A stretch of 64,000 nt of DNA from Anisus vortex (Eukaryota > Mollusca > Gastropoda > Planorbidae): the NCBI GenBank assembly GCA_949126835.1, contig OX421492.1, positions 40,782,498 through 40,846,497 on the forward strand. The letters run 5' to 3'. Every line of letters begins with the position of its first letter. Position 1 is the stretch's first letter. Below the pieces are notes generated by a model. That model ran no database searches and was not told where the DNA came from. It saw nothing but the letters and a program-made list of their open reading frames with translations. Positions 1 to 12,683 of this stretch are shown in pieces. Position numbers and translations under genes: made by a program.

Positions 1-1479
1 CAACATCAGTAGAAAAAAAAACGTTAGGCTCTGTGCGTGTGTGTTGTTCCTGTGAGTGAAAGCCATTGATTAAAAAATATATTCAACCACTGTAAACATT
101 ATAACATTCAGGCCAAGCCTGTTTCTTTGGTGTTTTTTTTTCTGTTGTTTTTTTATATACATCTTGAATTCATCTGCGCAAATTCCGATGTCCCAGGTAA
201 AAAAAATATACCTGAAGTGCAATGATGCACTGTCGTCTCACTATGTCACGCACTTACCTATGTGGAACTTTTAGCTAAAACACGCAATAGTAAAACACAC
301 ACGCCGTGTCACGCACAACACATTAACACTGTAATAGTCCAGCTTACACGTGTAGTCAATGTGTTTTATTAACACTGTAATTAGTCCAGCTTACACGTGT
401 AGTCAATGTGTTTTATTCATCACGAACTATTTCTTTTGGTTCTTTGTTGTTGTTTTAATATTTATGTCACGTTGTTTTATAATCACGCTGTTTTATGGTC
501 ATCACGTTGTTTTAAGATCAAGCTGTTTTTATATTTTAAAAAATTATGAAATTTACTTTTGATCACGATGGTGTATAGTGTATAAGGTCAAGTTTCTGTT
601 TGATCAAGCAGCTTTATAAAATCACGCTGATTTATATACATTTAAAATCACGCTTTTATTTTATTAAATCCAGCTATGTTCAAAGTGTAACATGATTGGT
701 CCTGTGGCTGGCTGTTTTTCTGTCAACTAATACATTATAATATACTGAGAAGGTTTTCTCAGTTCATTGGTGAATTCAGAGTTCATAGTTTGAGCTTATT
801 TATGTACAAGACAATTTACATTACAGTACAGTGCAATTCTGAACTAGAATACGTAGGGCAGTTGTTCTCTTTCATGGGGTAAACATCGGGTCTGATAACT
901 ACTAAAGTGCTTTACTTGCATTATAACGGGTATAATCTTGTACACTAGAAATCCCTACACAGACTTTGCAAATTACACTAAATGGTTCTTATTATTAAAT
1001 AAAATTCCTTCACAAAAAACAACAACTCAAGTCATCATACAATTATATAATATAGTGATGTTGAAAAAATCTTCTTGTGAATAAATACGGGTGTTAGCTG
1101 GATAACTTAACTTTAGTTATATTCTAGCTATACTTATAAACTTGATGTTTCTATAGCATATTAAAAATGATATAAAGACCAAAAAACCCATGTAAAAAAT
1201 AACCAGTCCCTATATTTTAATAGTGTTGATCGTTTTTTTTTTTAATTAGGGACTTATAGACATAGTCCTATTTTGACCATTAGGCTACTCCAGTCTCCAT
1301 GTCATCAGTACCTTTGTGGAACTTTGGGGCGAATTTTATCAAGAAACACTCATTACTAGCCACTGTAATATTTAGCGGCAACAAACAAATCAATTTTTTT
1401 CACAATCTTTAACATTCGTCTTACTGCTTATATTATTAGCGTTTGAAATTAAAAATTAACGGCTCAAAAACACAATAGT
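1..1479. other. AT-rich non-coding DNA, no gene seen
   Basis: No open frame with coding character. A short duplicated phrase (around 341-417, ending in the same 'cagcttacacgtgtagtcaa' words) and homopolymer runs are the only structure seen. It could be intron or intergenic DNA upstream of the gene that ends at 8453. Confidence 0.5.
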
Positions 1480-2828
1480 GCTATATTTAAACAAACAAAC
1501 GCTCTTTTAGTGCAATATTTAAACAAACTAACGCTCTTTTAGTGCAATATTTAAACAAACAAACGCACTTTTAGTGCAATATTTAAACAAACAAACGCTC
1601 TTTTAGTGCAATATTTAAACAAACAAACGCTCTTTTAGTGCAATATTTAAACAAACAAACGCTCTTTTAGTGCAATATTTAAACAAACAAACGCTCTTTT
1701 AGTGCAATATTTCAACAAACAAACGCTCTTTTAGTGCAATATTTAAACAAACAAACGCTCTTTTAGTGCAATATTTAAACAAACAAACGCTCTTTTAGTG
1801 CAATATTTAAACAAACAAACGCTCTTTTAGTGCAATATTTAAACAAACAAACGCTCTTTTAGTGCAATATTTAAAAACAAACGCTCTTTTCGTGCAATAT
1901 TTTAAAGAACAACGCTCCTTTAGTCCAATATTTAAAAACAAACGCTCTTTTAGTGCTATATTTAAACAAACAAACGCTCCTTTAGTCCAATATTTAAAAA
2001 CAAACGCTCTTTTAGTGCAATATTTAAAAAAACAACGCTCCATTAGTCCAATATTTAAAAACAAACGCTCTTTTAGTGCTATATTTAAACAAACAAACGC
2101 TCCTTTAGTCCAATATTTAAAAACAAACGCTCTTTTAGTGCAATATTTAAAAAAACAACGCTCCTTTAGTCCAATATTTAAAAACAAACGCTCTTTTAGT
2201 GCAATATTAAAAAAAAAACGCTCCTTTAGTCCAATATTTAAAAACAAACGCTCTTTTAGTGCAATATTTAAAAAAACAACGCTCCTTTAGTCCAATATTT
2301 AAAAACAAACGCTCTTTTAGTGCAATATTTAAAAAAACAACGCTCCTTTAGTCCAATATTTAAAAACAAACGCTCTTTTAGTGCAATATTTAAAAAAACA
2401 ACGCTCCTTTAGTCCAATATTTAAAAACAAACGCTCTTTTAGTGCAATATTTAAAAAAAACAACGCTCCTTTAGTCCAATATTTAAAAACAAACGTTCTT
2501 TTAGTGCAATATTTAAAAAAACAACGCTCCTTTAGTCCAATATTTAAAAACAAACGCTCTTTTAGTGCAATATTTAAAAAAACAACGCTCCTTTAGTCCA
2601 ATATTTAAAAACAAACGCTCTTTTAGTGCAATATTTAATAAACAACGCTCTTTTAGTCCAATATTTAAAAAAAAAAAACGCTCTTTTAGTGCAATATTAA
2701 AAAAAACAACGCTCTTTTAGTGCAATTTTTAAAAAACAACCCCTTGTTGGCGATATAAAAAAAAAGCTCTTTTAATGCAATATTTAAAAAACAACGATCT
2801 TGTCTTTTAGTGCAATATTTAACATAAG
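1480..2828. repeat. Minisatellite, 31-32-bp monomer passing into ~60-bp dimer
   Basis: About 43 copies of a unit reading acgctcttttagtgcaatat followed by an A/C-rich spacer. The left part (about 1490-1870) is almost pure monomer with an 'aaacaaacaa' spacer. From about 1900 rightward two variants alternate regularly: one with 'cctttagtcc' and one with 'cttttagtgc', joined by 'taaaaacaa' or 'taaaaaaac' spacers. Copies near 2690-2820 are degenerate. Long open frames on both strands are by-products of the repeat. Confidence 0.95.
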
Positions 2829-5217
2829 CGCTTATCCATTTTTCTTTCGAAGATAAATAATTCTCCAACACCCTCAGGGGAATCAACTACAACATTAAAT
2901 TGAAATGCAGTGATGTGAAATGAATGCATGGCGTCTATAGATCTAAAAAAATAGCTTTTTAAAATATATTTTTTTTTTACTACAACAAACGATTCTCTTC
3001 TATAGCTTAACAGTTTGTTGATTAGTTAGTTTCTAACCCACGTTAGTGTTATGTTTGTAATAACACATTGGGATCTCTCAACTCTAACACACATGGCAAC
3101 ACATTTTTGTTCATTTTTTTTTTAATATTATGTTATGTGTAAGATAAAATTTCACCTCGCACATTCTGATTACATTACGAATAAACTATCAATAGAAATA
3201 CTTTATTGATTTTAAATTTCTTGAGGTTAAAGATCAATGCTGATTGATTCTTGTAAATATTATTTCCAAACTAAAAAGGACTAAATGTATTTCTATATAC
3301 CAAAGTAAAAAGTAAGGACTAAATGTATTACTATATAAAAAAAAATTATGAAGTAAATATATTTCTATATACCATATCGTTTAAACCTAGTTTTATGATT
3401 CTGTGGTTTTAACTTTTGAAAAAAGACATTTAGGGAGGTTTCAAATCGCCCTGTACAATTTATAACAAACTAACATTTCATGGGATTTTATTTTTAAATC
3501 CAAATCTTAAATACTATAAATCCCATAAACTGGTAGTAGTGGAAATCTTTCAAGGTCCTACTGTCTGATATTTCAGGTCCTGAGGTTATGTCGCCCTCAT
3601 AGCTGTCAAGGGTGGCGAGGCAAGCACCGTTGTCAGGATCTTAGTTTACAAAGTATGTCTTCGAGAATCGAATGAACAATTTCAACCAAAACCTGCTCAT
3701 TTCATTTCGGTAGTTCATTTCAGATTTAAAACATCCGCTAGTTATTCCTTTTCTATCATGTTTTTTCAGTTCCTGGTGCAATGCTTTGATTTATTTGAGA
3801 CATGTTTTCGTTAGTTGAGATTCTTCCCTTTTATGTTTTGCATTGTGTGGGTGGATTATAGAATTCATAGTCAACTTTGTTTCTACTTTTTGTATCTGAC
3901 GAAATGTCTCATGCTAGAGTGTGTGTCTTTGTGTGTTTGTGTGTGGGGGAGGGTAATAGTGTGAGATAGTTCTTAGGCTAAGATGACTCTGTAACAATTA
4001 TGTAGAACTCTAACATTCCTTTTATTGACCAACAATGTTTAAAACATTGATTTAACTTATTTTAAAACTGAGAATTATTAAAGACATTGGTGACATCTAA
4101 AGTACTGTCAGTGTATATCTCATTGCTCACTGATTCAGAGTTATTGTTTCTGTGTGGGTTTTTTTTAAATATTTTTAGTTTACTTTAAATGTTGACACTA
4201 AAACGGTTCCAATCAAGAATTCCTTCAGATGTATAAATGGAAACAATGAAATATAATTAAACTACCACTTAGAACTAAGTTTTTAAATACATATTGCACT
4301 TTGCCACCAAAAGGTTAAGTAAAATATTAATGCGAAGGTCAAATAAATACACATAATTAGGCTTATACGAAAAATGTATCCTTAGAACTCAAAACAAACG
4401 TATAGACAATATTTTATGAAGAAAAACGCCCGATTAAATCAAATTAACATAATTATAGCGATTATATTCATTTTGTTATGCATTAGCAGTATGAAGATTT
4501 TGCATTTTGTTCTTTTTTAAAGTGAATATAAAAGCACTAAATCACGTATATAAATTAAAATATAATAATAATATATCAACAAACATAATGTAAGCTCAGA
4601 GTGCATTTAAAATACAACTAAGAACACAGATATAATATCACTATATATCACACAAACTCTTATGCCGTCGTGATATCATTATAAACAAAGCAGACCAAGT
4701 GACTATAGTATATAAAGTATATAAAGAATTATAAAAGCACGTAGTAAATTGTAGTTAAAATAATATTATGTTGTGTCTTTTTTTGTATGCATTAACCTTC
4801 CGAAGATTTAGCACTTTGCTACAACCCATTAATAAAATAAAGAAAGCGCAAAAGCGCAGTAAAGACACAAAAAGCAATGTTAATAATGAACGTTCATAAT
4901 ATCATAATATGTAAAGAACAAAACAGTTAGTTCTAAATGTATCCTGCAATGTTCGAAGAAGGTCAAGGTTGTTGTCTTAATTGTGTTTGTTTGTCATCTT
5001 TGTTTGTATGCTTGTTTGTCACAGTGGGTTGTGGAGTGGGGTGCGTAGGGTGTTGCAATGTTTTTTTCAAAGGTTTTATAATTATGGAAAGTCGACATTT
5101 TGAGACTAAAATTAAACGTTATGCTTGAAAGTTGTTACAAGTGATATCCATAAGGAAAATAGAAAACAAGTTCCCCCCCCCCCAAAGTTGTAAAGCCGGG
5201 AACCTTTCAGAGCCAGT
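2829..5217. other. AT-rich non-coding DNA
   Basis: No recognisable gene. A short, slightly more GC-rich patch near 3540-3650 has no coding frame that I can identify. A 63-codon open frame at 4937-5128 is cysteine-, valine- and phenylalanine-rich low-complexity sequence and was not accepted as a gene. Confidence 0.5.
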
Positions 5218-5255
5218 TGTACACACACACACACAGACACACACACAGACACACT
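5218..5255. repeat. (CA)n microsatellite
   Basis: Short imperfect CA run broken by 'cagaca', seen directly. Confidence 0.85.
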
Positions 5256-5726
5256 AGGTTACAGCCTCGTGTATAGTCTCGGATATAGAAGACGTTTCAA
5301 AGTCGGAACATCATTAATTAAAAAAAAATATTGCATTTGTTTTTCGTGACTATTTAAAATTTAATACTAGCTAATACCTACATAATGTCTGTGATATCTA
5401 TTAATAGCTTACACATTTCCAAATGCGAGGAACACTTTCTCTTGTATTTTTTTTTTATTTGATAACAGTTTTGACTTTTTTTGTTTTCTAGAAAATATAT
5501 GTATTTGAAAGTCTAGTCTGATGTTGCAAAAACAATAAGAAGGAAAAAATTCGTTTCTAGAATTGACTTATAATAATTGTCTTTCATCAGATGGTAAACT
5601 AGGCATAACTTAAAGTATTATTGTGCGTGTTTTGATGTGTGCACTAGGCATACCCAAATGTGGTGGGTTGGTCATGTGGGTATAAGTCGTACCATAATGT
5701 ATAAAGCGTTAATTGTTTGTGAATAA

Positions 5727-5960
5727 AGGCGTATCCTAATGTTGGAATATAACATATCCTATTGTAGGGATTAGACATATCCTAATGTTGGAATATAACA
5801 TATCCTGTTGTAGGGATTAGACATATATTATTATCCTAATGTTGGAATATAACAAATCCTATTGTAGGGATTAGGCTTATCCTTATGTTGGAATATAACA
5901 TATTCTAATGTATGGATTAGGTGTATCCTAATGTTGAAATATAACATATCCTAGTGTAGG
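5727..5960. repeat. Imperfect ~47-bp minisatellite
   Basis: About five diverged copies built round 'tcctaatgttggaatataac' alternating with 'atcctattgtagggattag'. Flanking DNA to 6540 is AT-rich with no gene. Confidence 0.85.
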
Positions 5961-6542
5961 CCAATGCTTAAGCCGTATCCTCAAAGACGTACACTAATAC
6001 GTAAAACTAAGCTTACCTCATTTTTAGTAAGCCATCTTATAATTGATTCAAATACATTGTCATTCAAATAATACTTTTTATTAATATATTAACTTCGTAT
6101 TACAAAGTAAAGAAATGAAAATAACTAGCATACTAAGACAAAAATAATGTCGGGCTAATTATATGCCTTATTTTTTAATATAACTTTATTATATCAAAAA
6201 TCGAAATATGTTTCTAGCTTATTACTTTTTAAAACTTTGTTATAAATAGGACCCACACTTGTGTAACCATAAGCAAATAGCCACAAAGGCTATGTACATT
6301 AGAATCGCGATAACAATTGATAAAAAAAACAAAAGAAAAACACCTTACAGAGAGTGTCTAGACATATAGTATCAAATATGAACCAAACAACGAAAGACAT
6401 GTAATAAACAAAAGTTGGAAAAACCCGAGAAATAAAACAAATGAAAAAGGAAAGTAACTCTAAACAATTCTTGAAAAGCTCTTGGATTTAATAAAAAATA
6501 ACAAAATTCAACATAAAATCTGCTGGTTAGTTATACCTAGCT

Positions 6543-6905
6543 ATGTGTTTTTCCCACACAAATTACGGATGCATCAAGGGCACTGCTCCTTTTTATCTTC
6601 GAGAGCTTATCTCAAGGCATGAGCCATCTAGGGAACTGCGATCTTCAACACAGTCACTCCACAAAACTCCTAGTTTGGATGGACACAGAAAGAAGTACCT
6701 GGGAGTGCCCTCATTTGAGTCAGTGGCGCCTTCTTTATGGAACAGTCTATCTCAGAGAATCTGGACAAGAGAAACTTTTAAAAAGAACTTAAAGACCTTT
6801 CTCTTTGGCTAATACATCTGCCACTGCAAATCACACCAAGAACGCACTGAGCATGCTAATTTAATAGCATGGATAGAAGCGCTATAGAAATGTCCATTCT
6901 TATTC
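6543..6905 (+). pseudogene. LINE fragment: C-terminal end of reverse-transcriptase ORF plus 3' tail
   Basis: An 89-codon frame (6543-6812) ends in PSLWNSLSQRIWTRETFKKN...LKTFLFG. This is the arrangement at the C-terminus of non-LTR retrotransposon polyproteins of the Jockey/CR1/L2-like groups (an 'xxWNxLP / FKxxLKTxLF' ending). Just upstream, 'LRELISRHEPSRELRSS' fits the same region. After the stop, an 'aacgcactgagcatgctaat ... gcatggatagaagcgctata' tail is shared with a second fragment near 19977-20026, which marks the element's 3' untranslated end. No upstream reverse-transcriptase core is present, so this is a 5'-truncated dead copy. Clade assignment is inference. Confidence 0.8.
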
Positions 6906-8180
6906 TAATTCTTTTTAATACTTTGCCTGTCGTTAGATATAAGTGAAAAGTATATATTTACTTGGCAAAAACCCTGGAGCCGGTCCTGAGTCTATAGCAA
7001 ACTAATGAACTCAAAGACCTTAAATATAATATGTTCATATTTAAATATTAAAATAATACGTGTATGGGAAATATTTTTTAAAGACGAAAAAACACGCTAA
7101 TTTTTCATAATTTTTTTTAAATAAAGTGCACGATTTGGGTCATTGAATACGTAAGACATATAATATCTTATTAAAACTAATTTTACACCAAATTATAGAC
7201 GAAAAAAATAGACTTATAAATGCTTTCTGTGCATAGAATAGTTTATTCTTTAATCTAATACTTCGTTACTATTGCTGATTGTGTGTTTCGCTATAATGTT
7301 AGAAGACTGAAAATATCAACTAAGTTCGTTATTGAAATACATACTACATAGTTCAAAACAAAAGGACGAACTTAGTGTAATAACAAAGATTGTAGTTAGT
7401 TTTTGTATCAAGTGAACTGTCTGTCAGTGTGCAATCCAAAAAAAACATGTATTTCAATGTTTGAGTATCGTGTCACTCTGTAGACTGTTCGGTGTTGTTT
7501 CTGAATTCAAGTAAGTTTGATTTTGTCTTAATCTGGTATCCATGGATTGCATCAATCCACTAGTCATTTTTTTTTGTTATTTGTTGTTTTTTTTGTTTGC
7601 ATTTGACACATTTCTTTTTCTACATGTTCATATTGGTAACAATTTCATTCAATTTTTCTATTTGTTTATTTTTCTCTCATTCATGTATTTATATAGATCT
7701 ATTTATATCTATGTCACATGACGTTTTGTTGGATAAGCTTACAAACAAAATCTTCTTCTTTAAATTATCCTCACAAATTATATTTCACCAATCACACAGC
7801 ACTTTTAATTGTATATTTATTTATACATATGTTTATTGGACTACTCTGTAATATGCTAACATCATGTTATAAACAATCTATTTATATTAGAATTAATTTG
7901 TTTTTATAGGGTTTATTTAATCTAAATAAGTAATATTAAAAATAATCCCTTATTTCGACTCAAACAAGCAAATGTATTTGATTGCAGTGTTTATTTAACA
8001 AAATGTAGATGAAATAATGAAAAATAAACACATAAACATAGTGGTTTCTTTTTTTAAGATTGTCAAAATATTCTAATTTTAATTCTAGTTTGGTATTAAT
8101 GCTAATTCGAATTCAAGTAAACTAGCCGGAAGTAGGGTCAGATAATCTTTGTTTCACTGTTTCTAATTCTCTCCCTTTAG
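6906..8180. other. AT-rich DNA upstream of the 8.2-kb exon (intron of gene 1)
   Basis: T-rich, no gene recognised. Because 8181 is preceded by a good acceptor (ctctccctttag), at least the right part is intron. Small open frames at 7597-7909 are low-complexity. Confidence 0.5.
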
Positions 8181-8453
8181 GTCATTACTCATGTAAAGAG
8201 AACCTGTACAAGGATGCGTTTAATGCGCATGCCCACTGAAGCATCACGTGGCCAGACAACCGCTACCAGTGTCAACTTCGTCAACCACGGCCCGGACAGC
8301 CACGAGAGCGAGAACGGGACCATCATGTACGAGAGCCCTCGCCCCAGCCCCGGGTCAGGGAAGAAAGTGTACAACACAATGGAGCTGAATGAAAGGAAGT
8401 ATCCCTACATACAGCTGGCTGCCCGGAAGCAGTCATCGCCAACAGAAATATGA
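8181..8453 (+). CDS. 3'-terminal coding exon of an unidentified gene
   Basis: I do not recognise the protein. The exon begins after a polypyrimidine tract and AG (ctctccctttag), is open in phase 0 from 8181 (VITHVKRTCTRMRLM...) and ends at TGA 8451-8453, giving about 90 residues. Its GC content is clearly above the surrounding DNA, which is the main reason to call it coding. The product is hydrophilic, with no membrane segment. It is rich in Ser/Pro/Gly in the middle (SPRPSPGSGKK) and has three spaced tyrosines near the end: YESP, VYNTM and YIQL. YxxM and YxxL are typical SH2-binding or sorting motifs, so a receptor cytoplasmic tail is possible, but this is inference. Upstream exons must lie left of 8181, possibly outside the window. 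The first ATG in the exon (8214) is probably internal, not the start. Confidence 0.65.
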   Translation, partial: VITHVKRTCTRMRLMRMPTEASRGQTTATSVNFVNHGPDSHESENGTIMYESPRPSPGSGKKVYNTMELNERKYPYIQLAARKQSSPTEI

Positions 8454-8544
8454 CATCACTAAACTATATAATATAATACTTGCATGACTTACATCTGGTG
8501 ATTTCACTGCTGGTAACTGCCAGAGAACAAAGACACTACTATGT

Positions 8545-8985
8545 AAGCTCGTCTGCGTCAAACTAGTCAAAGTTGATGCCCTAACTCTTTGTGTGCGTTA
8601 AAAGTTGATGCCTTGACTCTTCGTCTGTGTCAAAAGTTGATGCCCTGACTCTTCGTCTGTGTCAAAAGTTGATGCCCTGACTCTTCGTCTGCGTCAAAAG
8701 TTGATGCCCTGACTCTTCGTCTGCGTCAAAAGTTGATGCCCTGACTCTTCGTCTGCGTCAAAAGTTGATGCCTTGACTCTTTGTCTGCGTCAAAAGTTGA
8801 TGCCCTGACTCTTCGTCTGCGTCAAAAGTTGATGCCCTGACTCTTCGTCTGCGTCAAAAGTTGATGCCCTGACTCTTCGTCTGCGTCAAAAGTTGATGCC
8901 CTAACACTTCGTCTGCGTCAAAAGTTGATGCCCTGACTCTTCGTCTGCGTCAAAAGTTGATGCCCTTACTCTTCGTCTGCGTCAT
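8545..8985. repeat. 32-bp minisatellite in the putative 3' UTR
   Basis: About 13 tandem copies of a 32-bp unit (gtcaaaagttgatgccctga + ctcttcgtctgc), highly uniform, starting about 90 bp after the stop codon of the exon at 8181-8453. It lies before the first AATAAA signals, so it is probably transcribed as part of the 3' UTR. Confidence 0.93.
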
Positions 8986-9331
8986 GGAAGAACAAATTTC
9001 GAATCTGCATAAAAAAAAACGCAAAGGCAGGAATGCATCGCATGTAGTTAAACTAAAACATCTAATGACACTTACCCCTCCCCCCCCCCCAACCACGTCA
9101 ATGACTGCGTCTTAATTGGCGTCATCAATTCTGCGACAGCGACGTCGTACAGCAGGAGTTACTTGTGTTTTGAGTTACTTTTAGTTGTTTCCCCATTCGT
9201 GACTGTTTAATTTTATGTTGAGAAGAGATCAATATTGGCATACGTTTGTATCTATGGCATATTTTCAAGACATGTTGCAAAGATTGTAGACATATTTATT
9301 TTATGCATGTGTCGATTGAACAGTTTGATGA

Positions 9332-9404
9332 AAAAGTGTGTATTTTTAGAATGTGTATTTATAGAATGTATATTTATAGAATGTGCATTTATAGAATGTA
9401 TATT
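9332..9404. repeat. 17-bp short tandem repeat
   Basis: About four copies of 'agaatgtatatttat', slightly diverged. Confidence 0.7.
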
Positions 9405-9456
9405 ACAGTGGTCTTTTTTTTTACTACTTAGAGTTGTTTGAAACAAAAAGGATAAA

Positions 9457-9621
9457 AATAAATGAGGCGATTGTGTTGTCTTTTGTATGGGTGAATCGTA
9501 AAGAACTTTAAATCTGCATTTAGAGAACAATCATAATAATATTTTAGGTTATGTCCCTTTATATAATGAATCTTGCAGTTCTTTTTTTGTATATGACAAG
9601 GGAGATAATTGAAAGAATAAA
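9457..9621 (+). terminator. Candidate polyadenylation signals of gene 1
   Basis: AATAAA hexamers occur at 9457-9462 and 9616-9621, the latter followed by a T-rich stretch. Either could end the transcript whose coding part stops at 8453. In AT-rich DNA the hexamer is frequent, so this is weak evidence. Confidence 0.35.
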
Positions 9622-9629
9622 TTTGACAG

Positions 9630-10925
9630 CTTTAATCTACTGACTAAAACATAATAATTTGAACAACAGTATGTAAGTCCAAACTTATATAAAGAAAAAT
9701 TAATTTTAACCATAAAGACGAAAGAAAAAAATTAAGTGTGATATATACTTATTGTTTTTCTATACATTTTAGACAACATTAATTAGTAATAGTTCATAAT
9801 AACTATTCACATAGTCTCTCCCCCCCCCCCTTTTTTTTTTGTACAATGTGAAGTTCTGTTCTTAACTGTGATATATTATTGCATTATTTGTTATAATGAC
9901 CTTATGTTATAGATCCATAGACTATTTATTTTACATTAATTTGCGTATTTGGTAGGCCTACTCGGTAAAAATGCTCACAATTTCTATTTCTAAATGAAGT
10001 AAAAAGAAAATCTAATTATTAGCCTACATAATAGTTAGTATTTTATTTCCCCGTTTCGAAATACTTATCTATATAAAAATATGTCAAATTTACAAAGAAA
10101 ATCCACATTTTGCAAAGTGATATATTATATGTAAATATAGCTATTTGTGCTGATATTTATTTCCAGTCATTTTTTAATATAATTTTTTTTTTTTATGTTT
10201 AACGTTTGATGGTCTAAAGATCTGTGTTTATAATAGATTTACAAACAAGATTTACTTAGAAAATTTGTTTACAATTTTCTTTACTATTTGATGAAAACAT
10301 TATTATTGTGAAAAGCCTAATAGAAAAGCAGATGATAATAGTTCTTTATACGCTTATTTTAGAGTAAATAATCTATATCTGATATTTGTGATAGATTGAT
10401 AGACAGACATAGCGATTACATAGATATATAGCTAATAGATAATAGATAGATAGATAGTATGATAGATAGATAGATAGGTAAATGGAAATATCAGTATTTA
10501 TAATAGTTTTAAAAAGCTTAGGCTTACTTTTTATTCCAAAGCAATATATATTAGAAGAAATTAAACAAAATTAAATAGATCAGTGAAACATATACTACTT
10601 AGTAAAAATGAATTTAATTAAAAGGAATATAAAAGATAACTGTGTACATATCAAGTCAATATTGTATGTGGCAATGGGTTTTTCTTGTAGGACATAACGC
10701 CATTAACTATAGTGGGAACTAATTAAACAGCATCTTTCATTATGGTTTGAGTTACATGTAACTTTTTACGTCAATCGTCTTCTGTTCACCTTTCTCACCA
10801 ATATGTCAAGTGTGTTTCCATTTTTTTTTTGTCATATTGGTTATCATTAAACCATATGTTCACATTGTCATACTATGCCTTTAGTCTTATAAGATGAATA
10901 GTTCACACATATCATTCATATATAT
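9630..10925. other. AT-rich intergenic DNA
   Basis: No gene seen. It contains C and T homopolymer runs near 9821-9840 and a GATA microsatellite at about 10430-10480. Confidence 0.5.
10430..10480. repeat. (GATA)n microsatellite
   Basis: Imperfect run of 'agatagatagatag', seen directly. Confidence 0.9.
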
Positions 10926-10939
10926 TAAAAACAAGTTTC

Positions 10940-11145
10940 CCGTTCGACCGAATTGATCTATAAGGCCGTGAAGCAGCATTCACAAGATTTTGTGGCCATG
11001 GTATACTAGGGGTACTGTGTGGTCAGCACAATTCCCAAGGCCTTAACTTTACCCCAAGTATTGTCAAGTAATCTAACAGAGCTGGGTCGACTTAAGGACA
11101 CCCAGCAGATCCGGGGAACAAATCCTAGCCTTTATCATGATTCGG
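10940..11145 (-). repeat. tRNA-derived SINE copy, head truncated
   Basis: Shares with the better-preserved copies at 12168-12382, 16327-16605 and 56190-56460 the block 'tgtggccatgg...aggggtactgtgtggtcagcacaat' and the 'agagctgggtcgactt' segment, in reverse orientation. The tRNA-like head is degenerate here. Confidence 0.8.
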
Positions 11146-12165
11146 CTTTATATATTATGGTGTATATAATATGTATAAATGTTTGTATATAACATATGAA
11201 ATACATAAACACATATCATGTCATGTATTGTCTATAGTGTTATCATTTAAATGTTTTTCCCTATACTCTGTCTCGTAAGTCTAAGATGACTAAAAATTAT
11301 TTCCTTATTTTAATTGAACTATTTCAAGATAAGGTCACAGGTTATTGTGATACTAGAATTTTGAATTTCTGCTCATTTTTTTTTTACATTTATATATCAT
11401 TGTATCTTGATTTTTAATGTATTGATTCTATTTAATAAATATTAAAAAGTCGAATTGAACATTTCATTACATAGTTGTTTTTCATTTTTTTAATTCCTAT
11501 GAGTTTTTTTTATTTAATCTAGATTTTTTTCAATCAGCTGATGGATTAAAACTTTCGAAGACGTAAGCTTTTAAACGTTAAAATAATTTAAATGCCCTCC
11601 CTTTCCAACTCAATAATAAGTTCCAGAAAGTCCTAGATGTTACAGAAAATTCCTTCTAGAAAGTACACCATCACGTCCATCCCTTCAAGCTTCCGGAGAT
11701 TTTTACCCATTGAATTTCTTGTTCCTTGATGATAGTCTTCGATCTATTATTGTAGTTCATTGTAAGATATACATTACGGGCATGAGTTTAATTTTTTAAT
11801 AGTTTATATCATTTATTGGATATTTCAAATTGTTAGGTATATAAATACACTGATAAGCTCTTCACCACAACTAATTATTTTTACATTCACTAAAATAGAC
11901 TTTATTTACTTTAAACTCTAAACTTAACTTAAACTTAAATTAATAGTTTCTGTATAAATGTTTTTTTGGGCAAGGATAAAGCGTTTAAACTAATCTGTGT
12001 AATCACAGTTTACATTTGCACTATTAAATAAATTGTATACTTTTAATAAAAAAAATTTTCTGAGAGTCTAAGGCCTTGTACATGATTTGTGCAGCCTCAT
12101 TGACGACAACCTTAATCCGACCCTAAACCCTAACCTTAACATCGTTAAAGAAAAAATAAGTAAAG
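11146..12165. other. AT-rich intergenic DNA
   Basis: No gene, repeat array or recognisable element seen. Confidence 0.5.
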
Positions 12166-12167
12166 TA

Positions 12168-12382
12168 CCCGTCGAAACAAATTGATCATAGGTCCGGTGA
12201 AGGAGGTTTACCAGTTTCTGTGGCCACGGCAAACTAGGGGATGTGTGGCCAGCACAATGCTCAGGCACCTGAGCTTTACTCTAACTAATGTAAGGTACCC
12301 ATCAGAGCTGGGTAGACTTAGGGCATTGAACCCAAAACTTTCCGTACGCCAGCCGAACGCGCTGCCACTCGGCTACCGTGCC
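12168..12382 (-). repeat. tRNA-derived SINE, nearly complete, minus strand
   Basis: Read on the minus strand it starts with a tRNA-like head (ggcacggtagccgagtggca, matching a Pol III A box; gggttcaatgcccta as a decayed B box). It then runs into the family body (agtctacccagctctgatgg, gtgctggccacacatcccct, gccgtggccacagaaactgg) and ends near 'gacgggtactttac'. The open frame seen on the plus strand here is incidental. Confidence 0.88.
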
Positions 12383-12413
12383 CCCCCCCCCTTAACATTG
12401 TTACGTGTCTGGA

Positions 12414-12481
12414 AAGAGGGAGAAAGAGGGAGAAAGAGGGAGAAAGAGGGAGAAAGAGGGAGAAAGAGGGAGACAGAGGGT
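12414..12481. repeat. 10-bp repeat (gagggagaaa)n
   Basis: Seven near-perfect copies, seen directly. Confidence 0.9.
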
Positions 12482-12683
12482 TGTCTATCTAAAAATAACT
12501 TGCGTAGATACAACTTTCAACTAAGGATTTCGACAAAAGATAATCGCCATGATATCAAACCAACTGGACATAATTCTAATTCTTGAGATAACACAACAAG
12601 AAACTTCACACACGTTAACATCCGTTACACATAGGCTACACAATAAGGTGGTGGCGCTACAACTGGTGGTCTATCAGTTAACG

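Noticed and set aside
1807..2596. Long K/R/F-rich open frames on both strands
   Set aside because: They lie wholly in the 32/60-bp minisatellite and simply translate the repeat.
4937..5128. Small cysteine-rich ORF
   Set aside because: No signal peptide followed by a cysteine framework; the Cys/Val/Phe content comes from tgt/ttg-rich low-complexity DNA.
8545..8985. CRISPR-like regular array
   Set aside because: Units are contiguous with no unique spacers, and the genome is eukaryotic; a plain minisatellite.
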